Positions 33,546 through 45,328 are shown, counted from the first letter of the stretch. The stretch: DNA of 64,000 nucleotides from Bursaphelenchus xylophilus (GCA_904066235.2 CAJFCV020000003.1:4526001-4590000), one strand, 5' to 3'. Notes: generated by a model not told the origin, from the sequence alone. Made by a program: numbers and translations.

Positions 33546-35713
33546 ATGGACGAAATACTGAACGCAACAGCTACCTCTTGGGTAGACCGAGTATTTACAA
33601 ACACTTCCTTAGGAGCTCGCCTCTTGCATCGACTGGATTGGACCAATCTCCGACATTGTTTTTACTTGATCTCACCTTATGAAACGGCCGTTCAAAGTCT
33701 CGATGAAGTGCCCAATTACAATGTTCAAGTAAGAAATAGCTTCCAGGGCAAAGATTACTGTATTTTCAGGTCAGTGCTTGGTGGGTGACTTTAATCTTCA
33801 TCGAATTCACATTATTATACGTTTCTCACCATGAAGACAGGTTTGCATTGAATGATACAATTACGTCATTTTGTGCGGGAATGCTGTCACAATGCTTCAA
33901 GTAAGAAGTAATTTTGTGTACAGGCCCTGTTGGTCATCTTTAACACATTAATTTTTAATTTGACAAAAAGATTGGAACTAAATTTGATGACGTAATATTA
34001 TTTTAGGTTTGGAGGTAGAACAGTTGCAATTTTCCTCTATGTTTTCATTTGGAACAACTTCAGAATCCTCGAATTACCATGGGATTCCCCCTGGACTTGG
34101 ATATTCTGTCTGATCTTTCAGGATTTCCTATATTACCTGGGGCATCGAGCTGTTCATGGTGGGTTGCAAATTCCTTCTGCAAACCTAGTGGCTTAAAAAT
34201 AGTATTTTGAATTTTCAGAAGCCGGTTTCTTCTGGGGATTGCACACGATCCATCACAGCAGTGAGTATTACAACTTGTCGACAGCCCTAAGGCAAGCGGC
34301 TATTCAAGATGCAGGCTTGGCCATCTACGATGTGTTACAGGCCTTCTGCATTCCGCCGCCGATCTTTTTGGTCCATCGATACTTCTCGGAGATCTTTCAA
34401 TTCGTCATGCATACTAGTGTAAGTTGACAGAGAGAGTGCCGAATTAAAACACTCGATTTTTTATAACTTTACAAGCACCCGTATCAAACTCGAAATTGCA
34501 TTCAAAGGGACCCCTTAAATTTTTTGTTACAGAGAGGCTTCGTTGAACGGAGTTTACACAGTATTTTACATTATCTCTTACTGCCCATGTTTTAGTTGCT
34601 GGGAAGCTGTGGCCCTCTCGGTTTCATATTCAATACTCCTTCCCATCATCGAGTCCATCATGGAAGAAATCCCTACTGCATCGACAAGAACTATGGCGGT
34701 GTTTTCATCATCTGGGATCGTATGTTCTACACTTTCGCGGCGGAAAGACCAGAAGATCCTCCAATATATGGTCTAGTTCATAATGAAAACAACTTCAACC
34801 AGATCTATTTACAAGTAGGTTCAGTTTTGTACCTCAAGCTGACAAATTCACATGACAAATCACGCGTCAAATTTTAGTTCCACACCTTATACGAGATGTT
34901 GTTTGTCAAATGGCGTATGCGAGATGAGAAAGGGGAGCCCATCTTCAAGACCTGGTTGCAGAAACTGCAAGCCACTTATTACCCTCCGGGCTGGTTTCCC
35001 GGAGTCCGAGTGTTCCCGTTTTTTCATTGGTTTAGTCTCGAGAATCCGGCTTATGGAGTCCCTGATATTGAGTACCCAGTCGTCAAGTACAATCCTCCAA
35101 TCGCGGTTTGGAAGAAGGTTTATTGTGTACTGCACTTCATCATCTTACTGTGCATATTTATGCATTTTGAATATGATCGAAGTGAACTTGGATATGCTGA
35201 CTTTACCTTGAAATTGGCGTTTTTTGTCTGCACGATGCAAGGATTCGGCGCTATCTTTGATAGAAAGTAAGATCATAGCCTCTCAAAATTAAAACATCTA
35301 ACGATAAATTTATAACCACCCCTCGATTTTAGATGGTACGCCGGTTATATTGAGATCTTCCGTGGAAGTGGAGTCCTGGGCTATTATATCTACAAGCTCA
35401 TGGACAACGGAATTCTGCCCAATCGTATATTCATGATTACATTGTTCACATTATCCATGCTTCTTTGGATATTTATGGAAGCACGAAAGGTACACACAAA
35501 TTAGAAAAATGATGACGTTTTAGGCATGGTCCGACCCGCAAAAAATAGCCGATGTAAATGTGGAGACAAATAAACCCAAAATGGAAGTCAATGTAGGTCT
35601 AAAATACGAGTTAGCCTTTTATATTTCAATCCACATTATAATATAACTAAATCATGCTTCAGACAGTCTCATCCCATCCCAAGCTCGCGATTAGGAAGAG
35701 CGAAAAGGCCTGA
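33546..35713 (+). CDS. AGMO: Alkylglycerol monooxygenase
   Basis: Tetrahydrobiopterin-dependent membrane oxygenase (TMEM195) that cleaves the ether bond of alkylglycerols in the ER. Nine exons: 33546-33728, 33770-33900, 34007-34158, 34219-34418, 34596-34814, 34878-35266, 35333-35489, 35524-35592, 35663-35713; 516 residues. Several membrane helices flank the di-iron histidine boxes of the fatty-acid hydroxylase superfamily: HRAVHE, HTIHHSSEYYN and HHRVHHGRN, with the family segment CIDKNYGGVFIIWDRMF. The last exon choice is uncertain: if intron 8 is retained the frame stays open to a stop at about 35643, giving a different C-terminus. The ATG at 33546 is preceded by an out-of-frame ATG at 33535. 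The gene converges on POT1-like B. Confidence 0.95.
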
Positions 35714-35944
35714 GAAGATGAAACACCTCCACCGTGCAATCAAAATGATCATCAATACGTGTCTGTATATAGCACTGGCTTAATAGTCACAAATAAGTAG
35801 CCTTCGAATCAATAAATATAAGTCCTGAGTATCATTTATGAATAAAAATTTATAGGTACAAAAAACAAGGTTTAAAATATTTTCCATCCAGTTTACGGTC
35901 GATTTGCCGGGCTTTTTTGTTGGGCACGAGCGAGGTTGCTAAAA

Positions 35945-37461
35945 TTACATTACCGTTATCAACCAAATATTACATTCTTTTAGCCCAAAACTAAGAGAAA
36001 CTTGCTTCAAAAGAGCAGTTCCAATCGTAGAATCGGCCTTGATTTCGTAGATTCCTCGCTTAAATCGTTGCCCGTTCCGATGGACGGTGAAGATCTCGCC
36101 ACTTCGGTTGTTGACATATGTATGTACATTCACAATGACCACAAGATCACCAGGCTAGAGACAAACGCTCAAAATGATGCATAGAAACCTACACTAAACA
36201 GTCTGGCCACATCCGCATATTCATCATAGAAGTCGACGTCATATAACCGGTCACTGAATTTGTCAGCCAGGTCTTGATTGACAGTTCCATCTGCATCAAA
36301 CAACGGGATTTTGACCAACTCCCTGAAAACATGTCATAAATAAAATACAGCTATTAATGAAGAATATAGCTCAATGCATGAAAAACTTGCCGGTTTTTGA
36401 CAAAGGTTCCATCAGTAATCCTGACCGCAACATTCGAAGGATTCCGATCATAAACGCCAACAACCTAAAAATTAAACCCTAATCATAGTGCTACATACCT
36501 GACATGCTATATTGTAATAACGACATGGATTTGTGTATTGAATTGGAGTTAGCTGGCATGTGAAGTCCAACTGGGGCTTCGGAGCTTGTCGGACAGGATT
36601 CTGGATTGCCAACAGGACAGGATCTTGCCATGAGGTCTGTGGATCAACATTCTCATTGTTGTGTGTGCCAACAACATCCATTTGAAGATTACGCTGTTCA
36701 ATCTCTGTTTCACAGACAACCGAAGACGTATCAATATCTCCCTCGACTTGACGTTCCTCTTCTTCTTGTTTGATCTTAAGAAAAGTCTCTAATTCCGTGA
36801 CCTGCACTTTGAATAGACGCCGGGCGTCGACGGAAAGCTCCGGATATTTCTCGGACATAAATTGACGAACTCCTCGCAACTGGAAAGAGATGTAAAAGTC
36901 ACTAATATCTAAAACTAGAAAAAAAAACACCTAGAGAAACTCACTCTCTTCTCCTCCCCATCGCAAATTGCTTTCTGATTTTCTTCCAACTTCCCATAAG
37001 ATAAAATACAATGGAGATCGCCTTGCGTTAACGAAAATCCAAAGTATCTGCATAATGGATCATCGACTGGATCCACCACCAACACCGGAGTGTCATTTAC
37101 TGTCTGAAAAACATCAATGAAAACAGAACAAACATAAATTGTCTAAGTACCAAGCGCAAGACTCTTACGTCGACCGTAACATTCCGCAGGCAGAGAACTA
37201 ATCCTCTCGCTATCACACCGATGAATGGTCGCTTTCTGTCAAACATGATCCAACATTCTACTGGATTCTCCACAGTTTTGTCAATGACTTCCAAGATCAA
37301 CGTTCCTAAACAGATGAATAACACAAAACGCTTTCAAAAATACCTTTCCTATCCTCGGCTTTGGGATAATCAATTTGCACAACATTCTTGACGGCACAGG
37401 TGAGAAATCTGACTTCATTTACGTTTCTTATGTCTTTCAGACATACGAAAGAAGCGGACAT
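35945..37461 (-). CDS. POT1: POT1-like telomere end-binding protein with two OB folds (paralogue B)
   Basis: Seven exons: 37461-37344, 37305-37169, 37103-36945, 36879-36499, 36464-36391, 36322-36193, 36154-35945; 402 residues. Every intron phase equals that of paralogue A, and exons 2, 3, 5 and 6 have identical lengths (137, 159, 74 and 130 nt). Exon 4, the linker, is 381 nt instead of 825. OB1 has ARGLVLCLRNVTVD and LRGVRQFM; OB2 has CRYYNIACQVVGVYDRNPSN, VRITDGTF, LYDVDFYDEYADVARLF and HRNGQRFKRGIYEIK. Intron 5 has a GC donor (CCG/GCAAGT) where paralogue A has GT. The linker is acidic and lacks the Pro/Gln/Asn-rich composition of A. The C-terminus is extended by a hydrophobic stretch (NIWLITVM). 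Probably an alternative or specialised telomere-capping protein. Confidence 0.86.
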
Positions 37462-37876
37462 TTCCGGTCCACCGGATTTTTTACAAAATTTTGTCGAAAA
37501 TAATTTAAATTTTATTTTTTTGCGCCACATTTTTGCGCGCCGAGAGAGAGAATGAGCTAATATGTCATACGAAAACGACTTTATTACTGTATTCTTTACA
37601 ATCAAACTGTCCATTTATGATTGTTTACCATTGTTTCCTCCATTTCCTCTGCCCATGACCTTGTCGAACTCCTTGAATATGTTCGAATACGGTTATATTA
37701 ACATCAGAACAGGGATTGTTCGCCGCGGCGGGCTCCTCGAGAGCTTTCGGCGAAATAAATTGATCCGCAAACAAATTGAAGGCAAGTCGCCGGATTCTGG
37801 AGCATTTGTTCCGATCTGTTTTTGAAATCTGATCTCATTGGTGACTGAAACATTTTGGAGATTACTCGCAAAAACC
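37462..37876. other. Divergent upstream region
   Basis: Between the start of POT1-like B (minus) and the ground-like gene (plus). No exon recognised. Open frames here overlap the 5' ends of both genes. Confidence 0.45.
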
Positions 37877-38366
37877 ATGCGGGCTACTGTGGATTCTTGG
37901 TGCTTGATGACTCTACTCGTCTTTAATTTATTCCTCATTGGAGAAACCGGGGTGTTTCGAGGGGCGTTGATCAAACGGCAAGCATCGGAACCCCCTGTGG
38001 CCGATGTTTTCAGTCCTCATCGGGTTGAGGAAAAGATTACGAAGGACACCAATCGATGCAACTCCGAGTCGCTGGAGAAACTCATGATGGAAGTAGGTCG
38101 CTGCTTTGTTCTTACCGTTTCTTTCTAACCCCGTTTCCCAACCAATCCCAAAACATTCGAAAACTTTATAGAACATTGGGGATGATGTCAAGCAATCCAA
38201 ACTTCGGATCATGGAGGCAGCTGAAGCAACACTTGGCGGTGCATTCAATGTGGTGTGTGCTCATGGGGATTTCAGCTACATTACCAGTACCAAACTCTAT
38301 TGTTTGACTGGGAATGACGCCGTCAAATGCTACGCTTTCCTGTCGTATGCATCAGATTCAGAATAG
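37877..38366 (+). CDS. Ground-like domain protein (hedgehog-related GRL family)
   Basis: Two exons, 37877-38092 and 38172-38366; 136 residues. A signal sequence (CLMTLLVFNLFLIGETG) is followed by a short linker containing a basic site (LIKRQ) and the nematode ground-like domain from about residue 62: RCNSESLEKLMMENI, then GGAFNVVCAHGDFSYI, KLYCLTG and VKCYAFLSY. These cysteines and the GDFSY core are the family hallmark. Ground-like proteins are secreted, expanded in nematodes, and act in cuticle, glia and epidermis. Start chosen at the ATG giving the signal peptide. AATAAA follows at about 38397. Confidence 0.9.
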
Positions 38367-38566
38367 TAACTATTCCGATACATCGAATGTGTCTGTAAAT
38401 AAAGTACCGTAATCGCAAATCAGCGTAAATTTCCTGCATTCTCTCATCCATTATCTCCAATATCACTGATATTTATTTTAATCCATCTTTCGATCACAGG
38501 AACATCTCAAATTTACAGTCAGTACAAGTAGTAAGTATCAGGTCACAAAACCACCGATATGTTGGT

Positions 38567-39618
38567 TTACGAGCGAGTGATGGGATCGGGTTTGTAACCG
38601 AGAATCTTCTTCATTTGGTTGTCTTGATGACGAACAACATGGTCGTTGCGTTCGGCCTTAACTTGGATTCTGTCGAGCAGTTTGTTTTGATCATCAACTT
38701 CGTCTCCAAGGGCTTGACCAAGCATCCGGAGACGTGCGAGCTGGCCGCTCATACTGCCTAAAAGGCAAAAAACGTAGTATTTTCTTCGTGGTTCTAGTTG
38801 TGATTCTGGACGCCGTTTGGATCCATTATCAGCTTATGATTATATTAACTTACCCAAGTTCTCATCAATCTCTTGATCCATAGCTTCCCATCGGGTGCCC
38901 TTGATGGCGTTTCGACTTTCGGCACCCAACGTGGGTCCCGAGCTCAAGGTGTTTGCCGCATTTCCAGTACGACTCTCCACTTCTTCCACAACTCGGGTCA
39001 ATTTTCCGGATGATGCTGATGGAGTCATCTAAAACAAGGTAAATTACTCGAGAACCCACTTTTTTTCCTTGATCGGTGTAAATTTCTGTTTCAAACTTGC
39101 CATAAAAAACTTCAAGCTCTTACCGAATCAGGGGTGCTGGGCTTCTGCGGAGCCTTGGAGAACTTGTTCTTGAAGAATCCTCCGAAGACGCTCTTCAGAC
39201 TATTCAAGGAACGTTGAGTCATTTGGGTGGTGTGATTGATATCGTCCAGATTCCGTTCGGTCTTCTCCAACTTCTCTCTTTGTTCCAGCAGATTCAATGC
39301 TGTTGAATTTCCTAGCTTTTCGGCATTATCCAATTGAGCCGTTGAACGTTGAGTCGAAGAGAGGGTGTCCTGCATCAGCTCTTCAATCTGACGCTCGTAC
39401 TCTTCGATGTCCTTATCTGCACCAACATTTCGAGAGTAACTCTTCACGGGCACTGAAAGAAAAAGATTTTATTATCTAAAATCTTTAATACGTCAAACGA
39501 AGAACTTTATACCGCAAAATTATTCATGTTCCAGTCTTGCAAAGCATTTGGCGACTCTAAATGCAAAAAGGAAATAAAAGGACTTACTATCGTCGTCGTC
39601 ATCGAATGGATTGGCCAT
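38567..39618 (-). CDS. SNAP29: SNAP29-type Qbc-SNARE
   Basis: Qb/Qc SNARE without palmitoylation cysteines, acting in autophagosome-lysosome and endosomal fusion. Four exons: 39618-39588, 39452-39124, 39028-38854, 38757-38567; 241 residues (human 258). The N-terminus MANPFDDDDD includes the NPF motif typical of SNAP29, which binds EH-domain proteins. The Qb SNARE motif lies at about 30-95 (GNSTALNLLEQREKLEKTER) and the Qc motif in the last 60 residues (SMSGQLARLRMLGQALGDEV, DRIQVKAERND). A Ser/Pro-rich linker joins them. The end, KKILGYKPDPITRS, has no membrane anchor, as in the family. Confidence 0.92.
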
Positions 39619-40532
39619 GATTGGATCTGCTTCCTCCCTTCACCCGTGTCTCTAAAACAAACAAAATTTTAGTAAAATCCAACAAAGCGCTGCTCGGAAT
39701 TCCTTTCTCCACGGTTGTTATCAATGCTTGGAAACAATAAAAAACGGATCGAATTCCAGACAATCGAACCAAAATTAATATTATTCGACAAAAAAGAATT
39801 TCTCGAAAATATCCGGTTTCAGTTTATTCCACGATTCAGACAGCGAGGAGAGTCGTGCGTTGGGGCGAGTGGACATCTGACTGGTGGGGATTTCGAAACA
39901 TTGTGGTTGTTACAACCTTTCTAGTGTACTTTTCGGGCAAAGTGTTTAGCGAAAAAACGGTGAATAACACGGACTTTAATTGAAACTTTTTGAAAATATT
40001 AAACAATCAATTACTTCCTGTCTAAAAACCCCCTTCTAATCCGCAGAGATTTTTTTTTGACAATACGAGAATTTTTTTGACAAGACAAGAAAACAGTTTA
40101 CCACCCCGGACATGTCTCTCTCATGTCCAAAAAATTGCGAAAGGACGTCTGTTTCCCAGCGATAAGAGGGGAATCGATTGAATTCATTGGAATGGGAATT
40201 TTAATCATGAGCTTGGATCGGAGAAGCGAATCGGGGTCCTCCAAAACTTTAATGCAGTATCTTCACATAAAAACCGGTTTACATTCAGAGGTTTAAAAGT
40301 TTATTTGAGTACATACAAGATGAAGGTATTCTACAAACTATTAAAAATATACATAACACCTAAGAATTTGCGTGACAACGTTGGTTTACAATTCAATGCT
40401 GTAATTTGCAGTCATAAAAACGGTCGAAAATTACATTACTCCGCCTAGAAAGTTGTCACAATATGAACAGTAATAGGTATTACACTATACTGTTGAGCAC
40501 AGTAGAATCCATAATAACAGATGTTGTACGGG
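39619..40532. other. Intergenic
   Basis: Between the SNAP29 start and the NIPSNAP stop, both on the minus strand. AT-rich; no exon recognised. Contains the SNAP29 5' region (ending TTTTAG-like at about 39652) and the NIPSNAP 3' UTR. Confidence 0.5.
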
Positions 40533-41741
40533 TTACTGTAGCTTGGACAGAGGTGTTGGGACAAGTATTTTGGAGTTCATCTTCTTGATCAGAGGTACTG
40601 AAAAATAAAATTGACGAATGATAAGCTCACATTAAATGAGATTTAAATCAAAAATGCATGACTAACCTGTGTATTGTACGTTTATATCCCATCCAGGTTT
40701 GGCCCATGTGTCTTGGCGGGTGTGATTTCTGTGGACCATGTCCTTGTAAGCCCAGAAGTGGAAGACCATATAGAGTTGACCCACTTGGGCGAAGAATCCA
40801 CCCACATCTTGGTTGTGTTCTCTTCTGTACGTAATACCTTTGGCCCAGGCATTGCCCCATTCGATCATTGTGCCGGGCTGAAGTCGAATTATTAAATCAA
40901 CAATAAGATGAACCGTCTAAAAACCAAAGAATAATCTAATAACGCACCTTCAGGACGTATGTTCTCATATCATAGATATGGCTAGGCTCTCTTTCCTTGG
41001 GCTCTCCCCAGTAGCTGAATGGTTTGACTAACACGTTTCGTCTTCTAGTACATAGTTTGGCGACATCCGAGTCGACAGTTTGTAAGGGGCCAGTGGAAAT
41101 AGCTCTGATTTGTCTGAAAAAATTGGATCAATCTTTAAATCGAGTAATTGTAAAACCATATAAATAAAAGCTCACTGATCAACATCACTCCATCCCTTCG
41201 CATAACGCCAGAGATGAACGAATTGATCCTGGTTTCCATAAACGACTTGGAAAGATCCGATCAATTTCAAACCCGCGTTGGTGGACTGAACTTCTTGGGA
41301 GTAATTCTTGTAGGCTTTCAGGTACCCTTCTTTGTTTCCGGAGGTAGCATCGTGCGCTGGAAAGAATAGGGTAATCTCAAGGAAAACTTTCTCTCAAACA
41401 GATCCAAAATACAGTCTGCAGAAGCATTATTTTACTCCTTCATCCGTCAATTGACTGGACTCTAAACACTGAACTCGAAAGAAAAATATAAGATACTTAC
41501 TCTGAATCTCAAAAACAGCATCAGAAACAGCCAAAAGCGAAGAATGGGACTGTTTGTGGAAGCCGGACGGGTTCATGGCGGGTCCAGTCAAGATTCTGGA
41601 CAACCAGGACTGTCCTTGGCTGTCATTCTTCTCCAGGTCCAACTGACTTGGCTGTTTTTGACCGGAAGGTTTATCTCCAGAAGAACTGGCAAAACTCCTC
41701 TTTGGGATCGATCGTAAAGACAAACGAGACAAATTGAGCAT
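40533..41741 (-). CDS. NIPSNAP family mitochondrial protein
   Basis: Mitochondrial matrix protein family that marks damaged mitochondria for mitophagy in mammals. Five exons: 41741-41501, 41356-41176, 41113-40948, 40877-40667, 40597-40533; 287 residues, the usual family length. Transit-like N-terminus ([19 protein letters not shown]). Two ferredoxin-like NIPSNAP repeats: the first around [14 protein letters not shown], the second starting [19 protein letters not shown] and including [14 protein letters not shown], ending [18 protein letters not shown]. All are family-typical. The ATG follows a TTTTTAGG acceptor, suggesting trans-splicing. It lies on the same strand as, and about 600 bp downstream of, the two mtSSB genes. 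Confidence 0.93.
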
Positions 41742-42338
41742 CCTAAAAACAAAAAATAAATGATTTTTACCGAAAAAATTGCAATTACTAAAATTCGTTC
41801 CGACGTTTAGAGTAAAATAAATTGATAAAAAAATGGCTGCATAAGCTAGATTCGAACATGAAGACGTTAGCTGTGCCTCACGAGTACAATCACGCGAATT
41901 GGTAAAAACAATTCCCATTACATCCAACGATGGAAAAACACCCGAAGAACGTGCATTTTGACCCGAGAAACGGAGAGAAAAATGGACGGGGAAAACGAAA
42001 TGCCCCGAGAAAAATAAACTTCCAGCCGTTCCAACAGCGAGAGCGAACGCGTTTCGTAAAAATCGAGGTCAAAGGTGAACAGTTCGGGTTCGGAAGCACG
42101 TGGTGAAAATTTTTTAACGGCTTGTTCGAAACAGAAATTCAAATGGACCTAACCTTTTGATTTGTATAACCCTCCCACTCTTCTACCAGACGTCCGACTA
42201 TCAAAGGTAATATCAGATCTATTATACTAAAAGAAGCATGAAGTTCGAACACTTTTCTAAATGTTTTATTTTCCAAAATCAACAAATAAAATAACCTAAA
42301 AATATTCAGATCAGATAACGGAGATGGAACAACGGAAC
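41742..42338. other. Intergenic between NIPSNAP and mtSSB A
   Basis: Open frames at 41890-42142 (minus, Phe/Ser-rich) have no splice partner and are not called. The region probably holds the NIPSNAP promoter. Confidence 0.4.
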
Positions 42339-43036
42339 TTATTCGGGTCTTTGCGTTGGTGTGGAACGAGCGATCGGCTGAATAATATCAGCATTCACTA
42401 CCGCCTTCTGCGGTACTAGACCTCCACTGACATTGGTTTGGCCTCCAGTGTAGGTCAGGCGACCTTGGACAATAACCCGGGTTCCTAAAAATAGCACATT
42501 CATACTGTAACACCATCAAGTCAACATTATCTGAAAATGCCGACAATTGAAATTCGAACCTTTTTGAACATTTGCGAGGACGTATCGTGACAACGGACCG
42601 TGAGCCACAACGTGATGGATGTCGGTGTGTTCTGTAAAAGATCCATCAGCTCTTCTTTGTTCCAAGTTGGTGAACATATCAAACGTGCAGAACTCCTTTC
42701 CATTTCTGGCGACTCTCTGAAGCGGATTATTGGCCACGCCACCGAGAAGATGAACTGAGTTGATTCTGAAAACATTGAACTAAAATGAAGAATCTTATTC
42801 ATCTTCTTGATGCATAAAATATACCTAAAAACAACAAAATTCAAGATCTTGTCTTTTTTACGCAAGAAAACTTACCCAGGTCTCTGTCTTCTGGGTCTGT
42901 TTTGAGCAGCATCTGGGTTCACCTCGGGTGGGAAGAGATTTGGCTGGTCTTCTGAATACTTGGACGAGGTGCTTGAGAAAGGACGAGCATTCCTCAACGC
43001 CTGGTAAGTAAAGGCAGAAAGACGACCTAGACTCAT
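42339..43036 (-). CDS. SSBP1: Mitochondrial single-stranded DNA-binding protein, paralogue A
   Basis: Bacterial-type OB-fold SSB that coats the displaced strand in mtDNA replication. Three exons: 43036-42876, 42765-42560, 42484-42339; 170 residues. Transit-like N-terminus (LSAFTYQALRNARPFSS). The OB core runs INSVHLLGGVANNP, CTFDMFTNLEQRRADG, TDIHHVVAHGPLSRYV and GTRVIVQGRLTYTGG. The usual trp/tyr before HHV is replaced by His-rich TDIHHVV. The ATG is preceded by TTTTTAGAAC, an acceptor-like site. It begins 168 bp downstream of paralogue B on the same strand, compatible with a two-gene operon. Confidence 0.9.
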
Positions 43037-43204
43037 GTTCTAAAAAGAAACGATCAGACCAACTAATTAATAAGTTAATCAGTATTTATGGTAAAAACCC
43101 AGGTATCTTCGTTAATAACCACTTCAAAACTGGTTTATTGGAAATTAATGCCTATAACAAAAAAAAACAATACAATTTGCAACAATTATACTGTACACGA
43201 AGAT

Positions 43205-43876
43205 CTATTCGACTCTCTTTGTAATCCTGGCCAGAGGCTGAACCAATTCGGCAGTTATCACTGCTTGTTTTGGGGTTCTGTTTCCAAGCTCATCAGCAAC
43301 ACCTCCAATGTAAGATAACCGTCCGTTTATCACAACTCGTGAACCTATAACCATACATATACAGTATATACAACGATAAAAAATAAAAAATAGAAACAAT
43401 AGAAACGCTATAAATTACCTTTCTGCAAGTTATTCTGCACGAATTTCACCAATGGTCCGAAGACAGTGACATTGTGGAAGTCAGTAAACTCAGCCAGGGA
43501 TCCGTCAACTCTCCTCACTTCTACATTCGTGGCGACTGTGAATGATGCAATATCCTTTCCGTTCTGTGTCTGATTTAGCCTGATGTCGGACGCGACTCCA
43601 CCAATCAATTCGATTCTGTTCACTCTGGAATTTTTCTTCACCAATAATATTCTTCCTTTCTACAGCTCTCAAAAACCAAAACTAAATTGAAAACAAGACT
43701 TACGATGGTAAAGGTCTTCGATGCGGCCTCTCAGCAGGGTCTTCGTCAAATGTAGACTCTTTGTATTGGTTGAAACCTTTTGGAACAGCTCCGAATCCCT
43801 CTGAGAGTGCTTTGGAGGTGCTGATCTGTCGGATGGAGCTGGTGCATGGTCGAAGAGCTGATGCAAGACGAAACAT
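43205..43876 (-). CDS. SSBP1: Mitochondrial single-stranded DNA-binding protein, paralogue B
   Basis: Three exons: 43876-43704, 43624-43419, 43344-43205; 172 residues. The same intron phases and an identical 206-nt middle exon show tandem duplication with paralogue A. The first exons have diverged (MFRLASALRPCTSSIRQIST, a transit-like start). OB core: VNRIELIGGVASDIRLNQTQ, IASFTVATNVEVRRVDG, TDFHNVTVFGPLVKFV and GSRVVINGRLSYIGG, closer to the canonical mtSSB pattern than A. It is the upstream gene of the pair, so it may be the ancestral mtSSB. Confidence 0.92.
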
Positions 43877-44235
43877 TCTGTTCAAATTCTTTGTTTCGCT
43901 CTTGACTTTATCCAAATTCGCGAATTCTTTGTATTTTCCAAATTATTTATACCGAGTTGTTTGTTTTCGTGGTGGGATACCCACGGCAGATTAGTGTCTG
44001 AAGAAATCCTGGAAATTTGAAACTTTGATCATCAGGTTACGAATGACCAAAATAAAATTTGAAATATGTATTATACACCAAACCAATTCAAAATTCATTC
44101 CAAATATCTGGTTTTATCGTTGTTTCCAAACCCCGAACCTCTTGAACTTCTCGGGAAATTCCCGAGGAACGCGCTGGCTACTTCCTGACAGTAGCGCTGC
44201 AAAGACATCATATATGTCCTGAAGTCTGTTGTACA
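43877..44235. other. Divergent upstream region
   Basis: Between mtSSB B (minus) and the Asn/Leu/Pro-rich secreted protein (plus). No exon recognised. Confidence 0.45.
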
Positions 44236-44873
44236 ATGCTTTTAGTTTATATTTTGCTCATTGTCCCAGTAAATTGTCAAATTTTAAATCCTTTTATGGC
44301 TGGTGGAATGGGATTGTATGGAGGTAGGGAATCAAGATGCCTGGTTACGAAGATTGTTTGAATTTCTTGCTGGCTATTGACTCTAGTTGCTAGAAATGGC
44401 ATATCCATCGGAATACTATTTTATTTTTAGGTCTAAACCCCTACATATACCAAAATTTAATGCAATACGAGCCAACCAGCATGATGATGAGTCCGTATTC
44501 TCTTTACACTGGTTACAACCCACTCGATTACTACAGTAATCTAAGCCCATTCAATCCATTCAACGGCCTGAGTCCTCTTCTTGGTCAGAGTTTGAATCCG
44601 AATGTTTTCAATTTGAATCAGATGGGGAATGAACTTCAACTTGGACAAAACAATCTTCTTCAAGCGGTTACCCCATCTCCGTTTAACTTCCTGCAACCTC
44701 AAACAGCTGTGAATCCGTTGAATTTTGATGGGTTATTTAAGCCCATTTATCCGACGCTTCAGCCGCTGATTAATCAGGGCTCTACGAACACAATGTTTGG
44801 AGCAAAAATTAATAAAAAAATACCGAGTAAGTATGCAGTCAAGGTCAATACGAAAAAAATTGTAAGGGAATAA
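44236..44873 (+). CDS. Secreted Asn/Leu/Pro-rich protein, 176 residues, possible alternative C-terminus
   Basis: Two exons, 44236-44323 and 44431-44873. Signal peptide (MLLVYILLIVPVNCQ), then a low-complexity chain with repeated N-P-F/L and Y-S units (YNPLDYYSNLSPFNPFNGLS, NPNVFNLNQ, LQPQTAVNPLNFDG) and no cysteines after the leader. The end is basic (KINKKIPSKYAVKVNTKKI). An alternative splice from a donor at 44862 (ATT/GTAAGG) to an acceptor ending 44911 (TATTTTAG) would replace the last three residues with 44 others, open in phase to TAA at 45044-45046. Composition resembles cuticle or eggshell matrix proteins, but no family is recognised. Confidence 0.6.
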
Positions 44874-45328
44874 TTGTCAATAGGTCTTTATTAAATTTGA
44901 CGTTATTTTAGAGTAAAAATCACCTTTCACTTTTGCCACGGTTAATAATTTCAGCGGTCGACAAAGATATCACCGACTTTCGTCGCAAGTCAAAAAGTCT
45001 TCATTGTCAATTATTACCACTCGATCCGCAATGTTCCAGCGCTTAATTTGTCCCAAAAATAAGCCGTTGACCGCCTGTAAAGCACTTATGAGGAATCCAA
45101 ATGCCTGTTTCCCAACCCACATCACTCAAGTCTTCGTTTAAACTGGCATTTGATTGTAACATTCACTGTTTTAATTAAAGCGGGTCATAAAATAAAAGAA
45201 GGCGAAATTCTCTCGCTGCTTCGAAGCTCGGGTTTGTTTTAAATGCCTTCAAAACATTTCTTCTTTTCTTGCGCACCTTCTTATTATGCAGTCGACGAGG
45301 CTTTCGGTGGGCGAAGATTCCGAAAATC
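44874..45328. other. Intergenic or alternative 3' exon
   Basis: The first part (44912-45046) may be an alternative last exon of the preceding gene. The rest is the upstream region of the EGF-like gene; a minus-strand frame at 45175-45489 is a shadow of that gene. Confidence 0.4.
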
